Assembly: GCA_965216695.1 (NCBI GenBank)
Contig: OZ244212.1
Span: 1,860,001-1,924,000, forward strand
Direction of reading: 5' to 3'
From: G965216695 sp965216695
Lineage (GTDB): Bacteria > Pseudomonadota > Gammaproteobacteria > Pseudomonadales > Azotimanducaceae
DNA length: 64,000 nt
The notes under the pieces were generated by a model. That model was not told where the DNA came from and ran no database searches. It worked only from the letters and a program-made list of their open reading frames with translations. The position numbers were made by a program, and so were the translations under genes. Within the stretch, counting starts at the first letter, position 1. Each line of letters starts with the position of its first letter. This document shows positions 26,058 through 34,145 of this stretch, piece by piece.

Positions 26058-27692
26058 TTAGCGCGTCGTGGCAATCGCGTCGTGTATCTGAGCCAGGGGA
26101 CGGATCCACGGTTTGATATCAGCGCCAACGGATTGCGGCAGACGCTCAGCCGCTTGTTCAGCATCCGTGCGCGAATCGAACACCCCGTACACAATCGCGT
26201 ACAGGGAACGGCCATCACGGTATAGCTCGTAGTGCGCAAACGGTTCGTCAGTTCCCTGTTTGTCGAGATACGCCTGCACGCGTTCCGGCGCAGATACAGT
26301 TACGAGCTGCAACGTGTAGTTGCCGGGTGACTGGCGTAGGAGCCAGTCGCCGTCGCGTTCCGAGATGGGCGTACCCCGCCCAACAACTTCGCTCTGCTGC
26401 GATGTTTGCGACGCGGTCGCCGGTGGCGTGTCTTCCGCTACCACGGGTTCGGGTGCGTTGGCGGCAACGCTCTCGGCGTTTGCCGTACCATTCGGCTGTT
26501 TCCACGCCGCAACGTCTGCCGTGTCCGGTTCGCGGTTGTCGCCCGCGGGGCCGCTGTCTGCAACATCCGCGGCAGACGCTACGAGCGGCGTCTCCTGCGC
26601 CGGAACCTCGGGTGCCGTTTCCGTAGGCGCGGCCGACCCACCCGGCTCCGCCGGAGGAATGCTGGGTTGTGTCGAAATCTTCAACACCGGGTTGGAGTCC
26701 GAAACGTCGCCAGGTTGCGCGTCGTCTGCCGGACGAACGGCTACCCGCGGCTGAATGTCTGGTGTTGGCACCACCGCGCCGGGGGTTTCTTCCGAGGGCT
26801 CCTCGATTACCGGCGGGTCATCGGTGGACGCAACTACGATCGGTTCGTCCTGTCCGGCCGGTGCGCCCACCAGCAGATACAGCACACCGAGCGCCGCTAC
26901 CAGCATCACAACGAGTATTCCATGACTGACCGGAAAGTCGAATCGACCTCGCACGGCAACCCCTTCCTGCAGTTGCTTGAGCAGATTGTTAGCAATGTTG
27001 TCGACACTTCCCGGCATCCCTTCGGAGTGTTCAGCAATCTTCGAAACCTGGTGTTCCGAAAACGGCAATTTATCCAAATAGTTGGCTTGCGCAAGGCGCC
27101 ATTCCAGGTAGGCACGCACTTCGTCTGCAGAAAATCCGGCAAGCCGCGCCTCCTGCCACACCACTTTTTCTTTGTCGGCTGCCTTCTCGAGAACTTTCAG
27201 CAGCCGTTCTTCGGCAAACAGCGCTACCCGCAGATCACTCTTCGCTGCCAGCGCCATCAGTTCGTCGACGCTTGCCGGCTCCAGCAGATGGGCGTCGTCT
27301 ACCATCACGACGCAACTGCGTTTACCCTTCTTCTGCTCTTTCAGAAACTCCCCAAGCGTTTTACGCAGTGTCCCGCGTTCCGCCTCGGAAGGTACAGACA
27401 CGCCGAAGCCATGCGCCATTGCAGACAGCAATTCGCGGCTTTGATTGACCAGCCCGCCGTTGATACGTGCCGCTTTCGCGCTGGGCTGCAAACCGCCCGA
27501 CATCTGGCGAAACAGCACGGTCTTGCCGCTGCCCCTCGGCCCCGTCACAGCAACAACCGGATGCGGCCATTGGCTCAGCTGGCGCAGCTTGTCCAGCCGC
27601 TGCTGCCGCTCTGCACCCTGAAAAAACGCATCGCCCGGTTCGGCGAACGGATTGTGCGTGAGGTTCGACAGCAACTCCTGCGTATCACTCAT
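26058..27692 (-). CDS. DamX-like AAA ATPase with SPOR domain
   Basis: The 544-residue protein has an N-terminal P-loop ATPase: Walker A AVTGPRGSGKTVLFRQ (about residues 49-64) and Walker B CVVMVDDAHLLEP (about 127-140). A single transmembrane segment (ILVVMLVAALGVLYLLV, about 262-278) is followed by a long Pro/Ala/Glu/Thr-rich linker and a C-terminal SPOR domain (NYTLQLVTVSAPERVQAYL), which binds denuded peptidoglycan at the septum. In the Pseudomonas order ponA-pilMNOPQ-aroK-aroB-damX the same gene follows aroB; here it also overlaps aroB by 8 bp. Division-site localisation is likely. Its ATP-dependent role is unclear. Confidence 0.88.
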   Translation of the reverse strand: MSDTQELLSNLTHNPFAEPGDAFFQGAERQQRLDKLRQLSQWPHPVVAVTGPRGSGKTVLFRQMSGGLQPSAKAARINGGLVNQSRELLSAMAHGFGVSVPSEAERGTLRKTLGEFLKEQKKGKRSCVVMVDDAHLLEPASVDELMALAAKSDLRVALFAEERLLKVLEKAADKEKVVWQEARLAGFSADEVRAYLEWRLAQANYLDKLPFSEHQVSKIAEHSEGMPGSVDNIANNLLKQLQEGVAVRGRFDFPVSHGILVVMLVAALGVLYLLVGAPAGQDEPIVVASTDDPPVIEEPSEETPGAVVPTPDIQPRVAVRPADDAQPGDVSDSNPVLKISTQPSIPPAEPGGSAAPTETAPEVPAQETPLVASAADVADSGPAGDNREPDTADVAAWKQPNGTANAESVAANAPEPVVAEDTPPATASQTSQQSEVVGRGTPISERDGDWLLRQSPGNYTLQLVTVSAPERVQAYLDKQGTDEPFAHYELYRDGRSLYAIVYGVFDSRTDAEQAAERLPQSVGADIKPWIRPLAQIHDAIATTR

Positions 27693-28776
27693 TCGCGATC
27701 AAGTCCTCGATCAGCGCGGTAACCGCTTCCAACGAAACATTGTCGGTGACGTGCGCTTGTCCAAGTCGCTCGCTCACCACGAAGCGCAATGTACCATCAA
27801 CTACTTTCTTGTCCATGCCCATTGCGGCGACCAGCGAGGCCACGTCGGCGGCCGGAAACGCGGTACCTAGCCCCAACGCATCGAGTCCCCGTCGGACAGC
27901 GGGCGCCAGCGGTGCCCGGTCCGCCTGATCCCCGAATAGGCGATCCGACAGCTCTGCGGCCGCAACCATCCCCACCGCAACGGCCTCCCCGTGCAGCAGC
28001 TCACCATAGCCCTGTACCGCTTCGAGCGCGTGGCCGAAAGTGTGTCCGAAGTTGAGAATTGCCCGCACGCCCGACTCACGCTCGTCGCGCCGTACAACAT
28101 CGGCCTTGATCTCACATGAACGCTGAACCGCATACGCAACACTGGGAGCATCGCGCTCCAGGAGCGGCCTCGCGTTGTTTTCCAGCCACGCGAAAAACGC
28201 CGAATCGGCAATCACCCCGTACTTCAGTACCTCCGCCAGTCCGGACCGGTACTCCCGCTCCGGCAGCGTTGCCAGCACCGCCATATCGGCAATAACCGCC
28301 CGCGGCTGATAGAACGCCCCAATCATGTTCTTGCCCAGCGGGTGGTTCACCGCAGTCTTCCCGCCAACCGACGAGTCGACCTGCGCGAGCAACGTCGTGG
28401 GAATCTGCACCAGCGCCACGCCCCGCTGAAAGGTCGCGGCCGCGAATCCGGCCACGTCCCCCACCACGCCGCCACCCAGTGCAACCACGGTGGTCGACCG
28501 GTGATGACCCTTTGAGATGAGGAAATCCATCACACCGCCAAACTGTTCGAGCGTCTTGTAGGCCTCGCCGTCAGGCAGTTGCAGAACGTCGACACGGCGC
28601 CCAGCCAAGGATTCCATCAGTGTCGGCAGCCACAAAGGCGCAACGGTCTCGTTGGTGATCACGGCCACCTGGTCGCCGGCAACATACGGCAATATCGACT
28701 CCGTGCTACCCAGCACGCCGGAGCCGATCAGGATCGGATAGCCGCGCTCGCCTAGATCGACACCCACACGAATCAC
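27685..28776 (-). CDS. aroB: 3-dehydroquinate synthase
   Basis: AroB converts DAHP to 3-dehydroquinate, the second shikimate step, using NAD and a divalent metal. The 363-residue protein has the NAD-binding GEAYKTLEQFG and VALGGGVVGDVAGFAAAT motifs, the substrate segment DSSVGGKTAVNHPLGKNMIG, metal ligands in EVLKYG (Glu) and NFGHTFGHALE (His), and the HGEAVAVGM region. It overlaps aroK by 4 bp (ATGA) and the DamX-like gene by 8 bp, giving a tight aroK-aroB-damX operon. Confidence 0.97.
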   Translation of the reverse strand: MIRVGVDLGERGYPILIGSGVLGSTESILPYVAGDQVAVITNETVAPLWLPTLMESLAGRRVDVLQLPDGEAYKTLEQFGGVMDFLISKGHHRSTTVVALGGGVVGDVAGFAAATFQRGVALVQIPTTLLAQVDSSVGGKTAVNHPLGKNMIGAFYQPRAVIADMAVLATLPEREYRSGLAEVLKYGVIADSAFFAWLENNARPLLERDAPSVAYAVQRSCEIKADVVRRDERESGVRAILNFGHTFGHALEAVQGYGELLHGEAVAVGMVAAAELSDRLFGDQADRAPLAPAVRRGLDALGLGTAFPAADVASLVAAMGMDKKVVDGTLRFVVSERLGQAHVTDNVSLEAVTALIEDLIANE

Positions 28777-29300
28777 GCCACGACTCCGTCTTTCTGCAGC
28801 CGCGCACGAATCTGCGCCACCAGTGACTTCACACTCTGTTTATCCGTCACAAACGTATAGTCGGCCACAGATCGGTACAGCGGCGTACGCTTGCGCCACA
28901 ATCTCTCCAGCGTAGCGCGCGGATTCTCGGACTGAAGCAACGGCCGCTTGCTGTCCCTCGCCGTGCGCTTGATCAGTCGCTCCAGCGGGCTGTCCAAATG
29001 AATCACCACGCCTCGGCTGCAGAGGCACTTCCGATTGCGTTCGCTCAGCACCGCGCCTCCACCGGTTGCCAGTACAATCCCACACTTCTGCGTAAGCTCG
29101 TCAATCACCGACTCCTCGCGCGCGCGGAACCCGCTCTCCCCCTCCACGTCGAATATCCAGGAAATTTCGGCCCCCGCGCGTTCGGTAATAACCTGATCCG
29201 TATCGTAGAACGGCAACTTGAGCGACCGTGCGAGCGCACGGCCAATCGTGGTCTTTCCAACCGCCATCATGCCCACAAAAAAGAAGTTCTGGTCGCTCAC
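28773..29300 (-). CDS. aroK: Shikimate kinase
   Basis: AroK phosphorylates shikimate at the 3-OH. From GTG 29300 the protein is 175 residues, the normal size. It has the P-loop GMMAVGKTTIGRALA (residues 9-23), the shikimate-binding FYDTDQVI and GFRAREESVI segments, and GGGAVLSERNR with the substrate-binding Gly-rich loop. Much longer upstream extensions in the same frame run through the hydroxylase gene and are not used. The stop overlaps the aroB ATG (ATGA). In the usual gammaproteobacterial order it follows pilQ directly; here it is separated by several genes. Confidence 0.94.
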   Translation of the reverse strand: MSDQNFFFVGMMAVGKTTIGRALARSLKLPFYDTDQVITERAGAEISWIFDVEGESGFRAREESVIDELTQKCGIVLATGGGAVLSERNRKCLCSRGVVIHLDSPLERLIKRTARDSKRPLLQSENPRATLERLWRKRTPLYRSVADYTFVTDKQSVKSLVAQIRARLQKDGVVA

Positions 29301-29380
29301 CGGAACGCTGATAGAACCAAAAGCATAGTGTAATGCGATCGCGGCGAGGATTGGGGAAGATTGGGACCCGCTAATGCGCG

Positions 29381-30187
29381 CTATCGAGCCGATCTGCGCA
29401 GCGGCTGCCACAGCAGCCGGTCCAGCCGTTGTTCGCCGGGATCGCGAAAATCGGTCTGGCCAATAACCATCCGTTCGTGACCCAGATCCGGCTGTGCCTT
29501 GTACGTGCGGAACAACCGATCCCACCACGGAAAGTTGAACCCGAAGTTGCAGTTCATTTCGTGCCCATCCGTGGAGTGATGCACGCGGTGCATGTCGGGT
29601 GTTACAAGGACGTGTCGCAACACCCGATCGACACCCACCGGCAATCGCAGGTTGCTGTGGTTGAAAAGTGACGTGGCGTTCAACAGAACCTCGAACACCA
29701 GTACCGCCAACGGCGATGCGCCAATCACCACCACGGCGCCCAGCTTGATCAGGCCCGAAAGCACTATGGACAGCGGGTGGAACCGCACGCCGGTCGTTAC
29801 GTCGAATTCCGTGTCTGCGTGGTGCATCCGATGCAGCCGCCACAGCGGCGGCACCAGATGGTATATCCGGTGCTGCAGATAGACGACCAGGTCGAGCGCA
29901 AGCAACGCAACCAGCAGCTCGAGCCACGGCACAAAGTGCCACGCTCCCAGCAAACCCCAGCCGTTCGCGCTTCCAATAATTGCAAGAGCTACCGCCGACA
30001 AGGGCAGAAGCACCCGCGAGACCAGCTGATTGAGAACCGACACTCCCAGGTTCGAAACCCAGCGAATGCGCCGCGGCAACTCCCGACGACGCCGCGGAAA
30101 CGCACCCTCCAACGCGGCAACCGTGCAGAACACGAGGAGAAAGCACCCCACGCGTACTGATATCTCCGTTGCCTGCGACAGATCCAT
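29381..30187 (-). CDS. Sterol desaturase/fatty acid hydroxylase-family membrane protein
   Basis: The 268-residue membrane protein has the eight-histidine signature of integral-membrane diiron hydroxylases: HRIYH, then HRMHHADTEFD, and HRVHHSTDGHEMNCNF near the end. Four hydrophobic segments precede and surround these (for example VGCFLLVFCTVAALEG and LLVALLALDLVVYL). Enzymes of this type oxidise sterols, fatty acids or alkylated lipids, or make carotenoid and hopanoid changes; the substrate is unknown. The ATG at 30187 is one plausible start; a GTG/ATG set further upstream exists in the same frame. It lies 80 bp upstream of aroK and is likely independent of it. Confidence 0.86.
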   Translation of the reverse strand: MDLSQATEISVRVGCFLLVFCTVAALEGAFPRRRRELPRRIRWVSNLGVSVLNQLVSRVLLPLSAVALAIIGSANGWGLLGAWHFVPWLELLVALLALDLVVYLQHRIYHLVPPLWRLHRMHHADTEFDVTTGVRFHPLSIVLSGLIKLGAVVVIGASPLAVLVFEVLLNATSLFNHSNLRLPVGVDRVLRHVLVTPDMHRVHHSTDGHEMNCNFGFNFPWWDRLFRTYKAQPDLGHERMVIGQTDFRDPGEQRLDRLLWQPLRRSAR

Positions 30188-30335
30188 TGAAGCCGCCCAC
30201 GACCACTCACTAGAAATGTCGCACTCTACAGCCGATGTGCGCAACCCTCCCCATACCCATCGTGGCCGGTCTGGACGTCAGTCGCGCCAGCACAGGTCCA
30301 CCAGCGCCCGCACCGGCGGAAGGGTGTTCGAGGGA

Positions 30336-30447
30336 CGGCGGGGGGAGCAAGGGCAGGGTGCGAGGGTGTCGCCGGCAGGGATGCCGGCGCCAAGCTACAC
30401 GGACGTATTTACGCGTCCCGCACACCCTGCCCTTGATCCCCCCGCCG
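30336..30447. repeat. Inverted-repeat element with internal hairpin
   Basis: The 25-nt arms at 30336-30360 and 30423-30447 are inverted copies differing at a single position. The 62-nt spacer contains its own hairpin (GCCGGCAGGGATGCCGGC at 30370-30387). It lies between the hydroxylase gene and the PEP-CTERM gene. A REP/MITE-like mobile element is inferred from structure. No terminal duplication was detected. Confidence 0.65.
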
Positions 30448-30489
30448 GCCCCACAAAACCCCAAAAACAAAAATCCCGGGTCGGTTACC
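30431..30489. repeat. ~58-bp repeat, copy 1 (paired with 34054-34111)
   Basis: This block overlaps the right arm of the inverted-repeat element and the 3' end of the PEP-CTERM gene. It shares most bases with 34054-34111 in the same orientation, including CCCCAAAAACAAAAA and TCGGTTACC. On the minus strand it carries a T-rich stretch after a weak hairpin, so it may end PEP-CTERM transcription. The two copies flank the PEP-CTERM/two-component segment. Confidence 0.65.
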
Positions 30490-31135
30490 GGTTTCGCAAA
30501 TACCGCCTGGCACCCACCAACGCCAGCGCCAACCCCAGCAGGCTCAGTGATCCCGGTTCGGGTACGGAGGCGCCAGGCGGATCCGCCGGATTGAGACTGG
30601 ATTCGAAACCGATAGTTATGAGCAGCCGCATGTCACTGCCGATCGTATTGCCCATTGTGGTGTGCGTGAGCAGGTCGCCATCGATCGCCAAGCCTACGTT
30701 TTCCGGTATGGCGTTATCGCCAAGCGCAATCGACCCAGCCACCACCAGGCCGAACTCCGGGTCTGCACCGCCCGCCAGATTCAATGCCATCTCGGCAAGG
30801 TTCAATCCGCCGCCCGCAGGGAGCCCCTGCTCGAACACACCGGAGATCGTCACATACTCTCCATCCGGGTTGAACGACCCGTCTGCGTTTGAGTAATAAA
30901 CGTCGTAAAACTCCGTAGATGCGCCGGCAATATCGTGGTTGTCCGGCCCAAGCGGATCGGACAGCAACGTTAGAAGTTCAGGCCCGTCTACCCCAAACTC
31001 GTACTCTTGCGGCGCATCGCCTCCCGTTCGCTCGAAGATGGATATCGACTCCAGCCCCTCAATGTCGTGCACCGGTATGGCAATTGCGGACGCGCTCGAA
31101 AAAAGCAGAATCGCCGCGAGACAGCTTGCTCTCAT
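30485..31135 (-). CDS. PEP-CTERM sorted exported protein
   Basis: The 216-residue protein has a signal peptide (ASCLAAILLFSSASAIA). At the end it has the PEP-CTERM sorting tripartite: the VPEPGS motif, a hydrophobic helix (LSLLGLALALVG) and the basic ARRYLRNR tail. Such proteins are cleaved and anchored by an exosortase, usually in organisms making extracellular polysaccharide. The central ~170 residues are beta-rich with no recognised domain. The ATG follows a strong AAGGAG site. The gene is divergent from the response regulator, so the two may share the 230-bp promoter region. Confidence 0.87.
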   Translation of the reverse strand: MRASCLAAILLFSSASAIAIPVHDIEGLESISIFERTGGDAPQEYEFGVDGPELLTLLSDPLGPDNHDIAGASTEFYDVYYSNADGSFNPDGEYVTISGVFEQGLPAGGGLNLAEMALNLAGGADPEFGLVVAGSIALGDNAIPENVGLAIDGDLLTHTTMGNTIGSDMRLLITIGFESSLNPADPPGASVPEPGSLSLLGLALALVGARRYLRNR

Positions 31136-31367
31136 TGTTGTAACTCCTTGTTCTTATCTATTCTTCTTGTCACTACTTCCCTGGCAGTGCGCCCAACAGA
31201 CCGTAGCGTCGAGTTCCTCCACCCGACCACCATTCGAGTATACGGTTTGCACAATCCGCTCTTGTCACATGTTCAGGTGACACCGGGACGCACAGCAGTC
31301 CATGCGACATCTAACACTTCCGGTTACGCTCAATACAACCGGATGAAGGTTATGATCTAATCGGTTG

Positions 31368-32024
31368 ATGACACAACGAGCGACCGTTGTGGTCGTTGAG
31401 GACGACCCAGCTACCCTTTCAAGTCTGGAAGCAAAACTCGCCGAATTGAGCGGCTTCGAAGTCGTCGGTTCAGCCGAATCGCTCGCTCAAGCGCGAAGTC
31501 TTTTGAGTCGAATCGAACCCACGCTACTCCTCACCGATCTCGCGCTACCTGATGGCGACGGCGTGACACTGATAGAAGAGTGCACCACACAGCACCCGCA
31601 AACGCTCATCCTGGTTTTTTCGGTATTCGGCGACGAGCGACGCGTACTGAGTGCTATAGAAGCCGGCGCCCGCGGTTTTCTCTTGAAAACTCAAAGTGGC
31701 ATTGCGCTGGAGCAGGCCCTAACGGAGATACTACGCGGCGGCGCTCCCATTTCGCCCGCAATCGCCAGCCACCTTATCCGACAGTACGCCCCTGACCGAC
31801 CAAGGGCCGCCGCCGAGCCACGCCTAAGCGAACGGGAACTCGAAGTGCTCACTCTCGCCGCGCGGGGCTATACCTACGACGAAATCGCCGGGCTTCTCGA
31901 AATCAGCCGCAACACCGTCGGCTCGTACACAAAGCGCATCTACGAAAAATTGTCGGTTCACTCCAAGTCTCAAGCCGTATTTGAAGGCATGCGGCTCGGA
32001 CTCGTCGATCAACCCGACCGGTAG
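31368..32024 (+). CDS. NarL/FixJ-type response regulator
   Basis: The 218-residue protein has a receiver domain (VVVVEDDPATLSSLEAKLAE, phospho-Asp in LLLTDLALPDGDG and the conserved Lys in FLLKTQ). A LuxR-type HTH follows at the C-terminus (LSERELEVLTLAARGYTYDE and ISRNTVGSYTKRIYEKL). It is one base before the ATG of the histidine kinase gene, so the pair are coupled. ATG 31368 is preferred; TTG 31365 is adjacent. Targets are unknown; the divergent PEP-CTERM gene is the nearest candidate. Confidence 0.92.
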   Translation: MTQRATVVVVEDDPATLSSLEAKLAELSGFEVVGSAESLAQARSLLSRIEPTLLLTDLALPDGDGVTLIEECTTQHPQTLILVFSVFGDERRVLSAIEAGARGFLLKTQSGIALEQALTEILRGGAPISPAIASHLIRQYAPDRPRAAAEPRLSERELEVLTLAARGYTYDEIAGLLEISRNTVGSYTKRIYEKLSVHSKSQAVFEGMRLGLVDQPDR

Positions 32025-32025
32025 A

Positions 32026-33888
32026 ATGCGCAGAGCGCGTCCTTCTCCAATAGCCGTCGTGCTTATGCTGCTCTTTCTCGTGAGCGCATGCCTCGTAATC
32101 TCGATCCTCAACGCCATCTTTCGCCTTGATGCACCAGACCAACACAAGATCTCGTTCGACGCGTACTGCCCGGCCGCAGCGTCGAGCATCCCGCCTCCAG
32201 ACTGCTGGCGACCTATAACCACACCAATCAACGAAGACATCGTGTGGTTTCGCGCCCGGGTTGAGCACCCGCGCCAAGATGCACGGCTGGCAATCTTCGT
32301 TCCTTACGCAGCCCGCGTAGACCGAGTGTCGCTCTTTGGACAAGCACTCGTTACGGGTCCACGTCCATCGACGACGCTCGCCTACTTTCAGAGGCCACTT
32401 CTGGAGGTTCTAACTCAGAACGCTCCGCACGACCCCTATCTTTACGTTCGTAAAACACGCATCTGGAAGGAACCCAACAACGCACCTCAAGCATATGTTG
32501 GCAGCGCCCGCGCTCTCACAATCGCGTTCGAGCGGGAGCGAATCAGAAGCTTCTGGCTGCCGTTTCTCAGCGCATTGACGGGAATTGCCGCCGGCCTCTT
32601 GTCGTTTGCCTTCTTCTGCATGCGCAGAGTGGAAACATTCTACGGCTACCTTGCGATGGCGGCGGGTTTCACGGGCCTACAGACACTCTGGAACCTCGGT
32701 CTCCCGCTTGGCGGGCAACCTGCGGTGCAGCTCCTGGTGAGCAATCTGTTCTTTGCGAGCGTGTGGGAAATGTTCCTGGTCCACCGCCTCTACCGCCTGG
32801 AAAGGCCGCGCTTGGAACGCGCGGTCCTGCTCGCGTTTCTGGCCTCGACAACTGTCATGCTTTTGATCTCGATACTCTACCCAGATTATTTGAGCGCATG
32901 GTCGAGTCTAGTGTGGGTGCCTGCCATGAGCATTCTTGCGATATATGCGGTCGCGCAGTATCCGCTGGTTGCGCTGCGCCAACCGACACCGGAGACGGTT
33001 GCGTTAGGAATCGCGTACGCGCTGGGTGGCGCCGTCATCGTGCGCGATGCGCTGGAGCTATCGTTTCCGGAACTTATCCCCGGAACGCACTTCTATTTCT
33101 TTTCCTACGTCGGCTTCGTGATCAACGTTGTTTTCTCCGTTGTAATCTTGAATCGCTTTCGAAACAACGCGAAAGAGCTCGACGCGCTGAACATGGAACT
33201 GAGTGAGCGAATCCAGCAGAAGACCGAGGAACTGGAAGCCACACATCGTCTCCTTAGACATCGCGACCGAGAAAAAACACTTGCCGCTGAACGCGAGCGG
33301 TTGATGCGGGACATGCATGATGGGCTCGGCGGTCACCTCGTTCACGCCATTGCAATCAGCGAACGCCAGCAAAACCATCGTCCCCTGACTGAAGTCCTGC
33401 ATGCAGCGTTCGCCGACCTGCACCTTATTGTAGATTCGCTGACCACAGCTCAGGACGGATTGGCCTCCACGCTAGCCAACCTAAGACATCGCCTGATGGG
33501 TTTGGTGGCGGAACACGGCATGACGCTGAAATGGCACGTCGATACAGAGACGTTCGGCGGCGACATCCCCGCAGACAAGATCCTGGCTCTGATGCGCCTG
33601 ATACAGGAAGCGACCAACAACGCCGTGCGCCATAGCGGTGGCACGGAGATCTCCGTGGCGCTCACGCCCAACGCTGGCTCGGATTCCGGACCAACGGCGC
33701 TGGTGCTCGAGGTCTCAGACAATGGTCGTGGCATTGGTGACCGCGCTGGCGGGCGCGGAATGAAGAACATGGAGATTCGCGCACGCGAGCTCGGCGGCAC
33801 GCTCCAGATTATCGACTCCGACCAGGGCTTGACCGTGACATGCACAATCCCCCCGGTCCGGACCTCCCCTGATATGGTCACACCCTAG
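32026..33888 (+). CDS. 7TM-DISM-type sensor histidine kinase
   Basis: The 620-residue protein starts right after the response regulator stop. It has an N-terminal hydrophobic signal or anchor, an extracellular beta-rich sensor region (about residues 30-175), then seven hydrophobic segments (about 180-390; for example LPFLSALTGIAAGLLSFAFF), a coiled coil, and a NarX-type kinase core. The phosphoacceptor His is in RDMHDGLGGHLVHAI, the N-box in LIQEATNNAVRHSGG, and the G-box in VSDNGRGIGDRAGGRGMKNM. The layout matches 7TMR-DISM kinases, which typically sense carbohydrates or other small extracellular ligands. It pairs with the NarL-type regulator. Confidence 0.9.
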   Translation: MRRARPSPIAVVLMLLFLVSACLVISILNAIFRLDAPDQHKISFDAYCPAAASSIPPPDCWRPITTPINEDIVWFRARVEHPRQDARLAIFVPYAARVDRVSLFGQALVTGPRPSTTLAYFQRPLLEVLTQNAPHDPYLYVRKTRIWKEPNNAPQAYVGSARALTIAFERERIRSFWLPFLSALTGIAAGLLSFAFFCMRRVETFYGYLAMAAGFTGLQTLWNLGLPLGGQPAVQLLVSNLFFASVWEMFLVHRLYRLERPRLERAVLLAFLASTTVMLLISILYPDYLSAWSSLVWVPAMSILAIYAVAQYPLVALRQPTPETVALGIAYALGGAVIVRDALELSFPELIPGTHFYFFSYVGFVINVVFSVVILNRFRNNAKELDALNMELSERIQQKTEELEATHRLLRHRDREKTLAAERERLMRDMHDGLGGHLVHAIAISERQQNHRPLTEVLHAAFADLHLIVDSLTTAQDGLASTLANLRHRLMGLVAEHGMTLKWHVDTETFGGDIPADKILALMRLIQEATNNAVRHSGGTEISVALTPNAGSDSGPTALVLEVSDNGRGIGDRAGGRGMKNMEIRARELGGTLQIIDSDQGLTVTCTIPPVRTSPDMVTP

Positions 33889-33941
33889 ACTTCACGTTCG
33901 AAGACCTACCCGCAATACAGCCTGCCATCTCCAACCTAGCT

Positions 33942-34036
33942 GTTGGGGTCAGAGCAAAGGGACAGATCAACGGCATCTGATACCTGGCGGGTCGCTTGGG
34001 TCAGCCGTTGATCTGTCCCTTTGCTCTGACCCCAAC
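33942..34036. repeat. Perfect 33-bp inverted repeat
   Basis: Arms 33942-33974 and 34004-34036 are exact inverted copies (33/33) around a 29-nt loop. Each carries GGGGTCAGAGCAAAGGGACA or its complement. A single related arm lies at 14054-14075. It is located downstream of the histidine kinase, next to the pilQ terminator. A REP-like or transposase-mobilised element is inferred; no transposase gene is nearby. Confidence 0.75.
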
Positions 34037-34053
34037 AACCCCAACAACCACTG

Positions 34054-34111
34054 CCTTGATCCCCCTGCCGGCCCAACAAACCCCAAAAACAAAAACCCCG
34101 GATCGGTTACC
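34054..34111. repeat. ~58-bp repeat, copy 2 (paired with 30431-30489)
   Basis: See copy 1. This copy lies between the perfect inverted repeat and the pilQ stop. On the minus strand it encodes most of the pilQ terminator. Shared blocks with copy 1 include CCTTGATCCCC, GCCGGCCC and CCCCAAAAACAAAAA. Confidence 0.65.
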
Positions 34112-34121
34112 CGACCCGGGG
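34083..34121 (-). terminator. Rho-independent terminator of the pil operon
   Basis: On the minus strand, immediately after the pilQ stop, CCCCGGGTCGG and CCGATCCGGGG form a GC-rich stem with a short loop (34096-34121), followed by a T-rich run (34083-34095). It would end transcription of pilMNOPQ before the inverted-repeat region and the convergent two-component operon. Confidence 0.8.
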
Positions 34122-34145
34122 TTCGGCCGCTTCCCCAGCGGTGCG

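Noticed and set aside
26406..27722. Plus-strand frame opposite the DamX-like gene
   Set aside because: It is antisense to Walker A/B and SPOR regions; no domains of its own.
28773..30206. 477-residue extension upstream of aroK
   Set aside because: The upstream part is the wrong frame of the hydroxylase gene; shikimate kinases are about 175 residues, and GTG 29300 fits.
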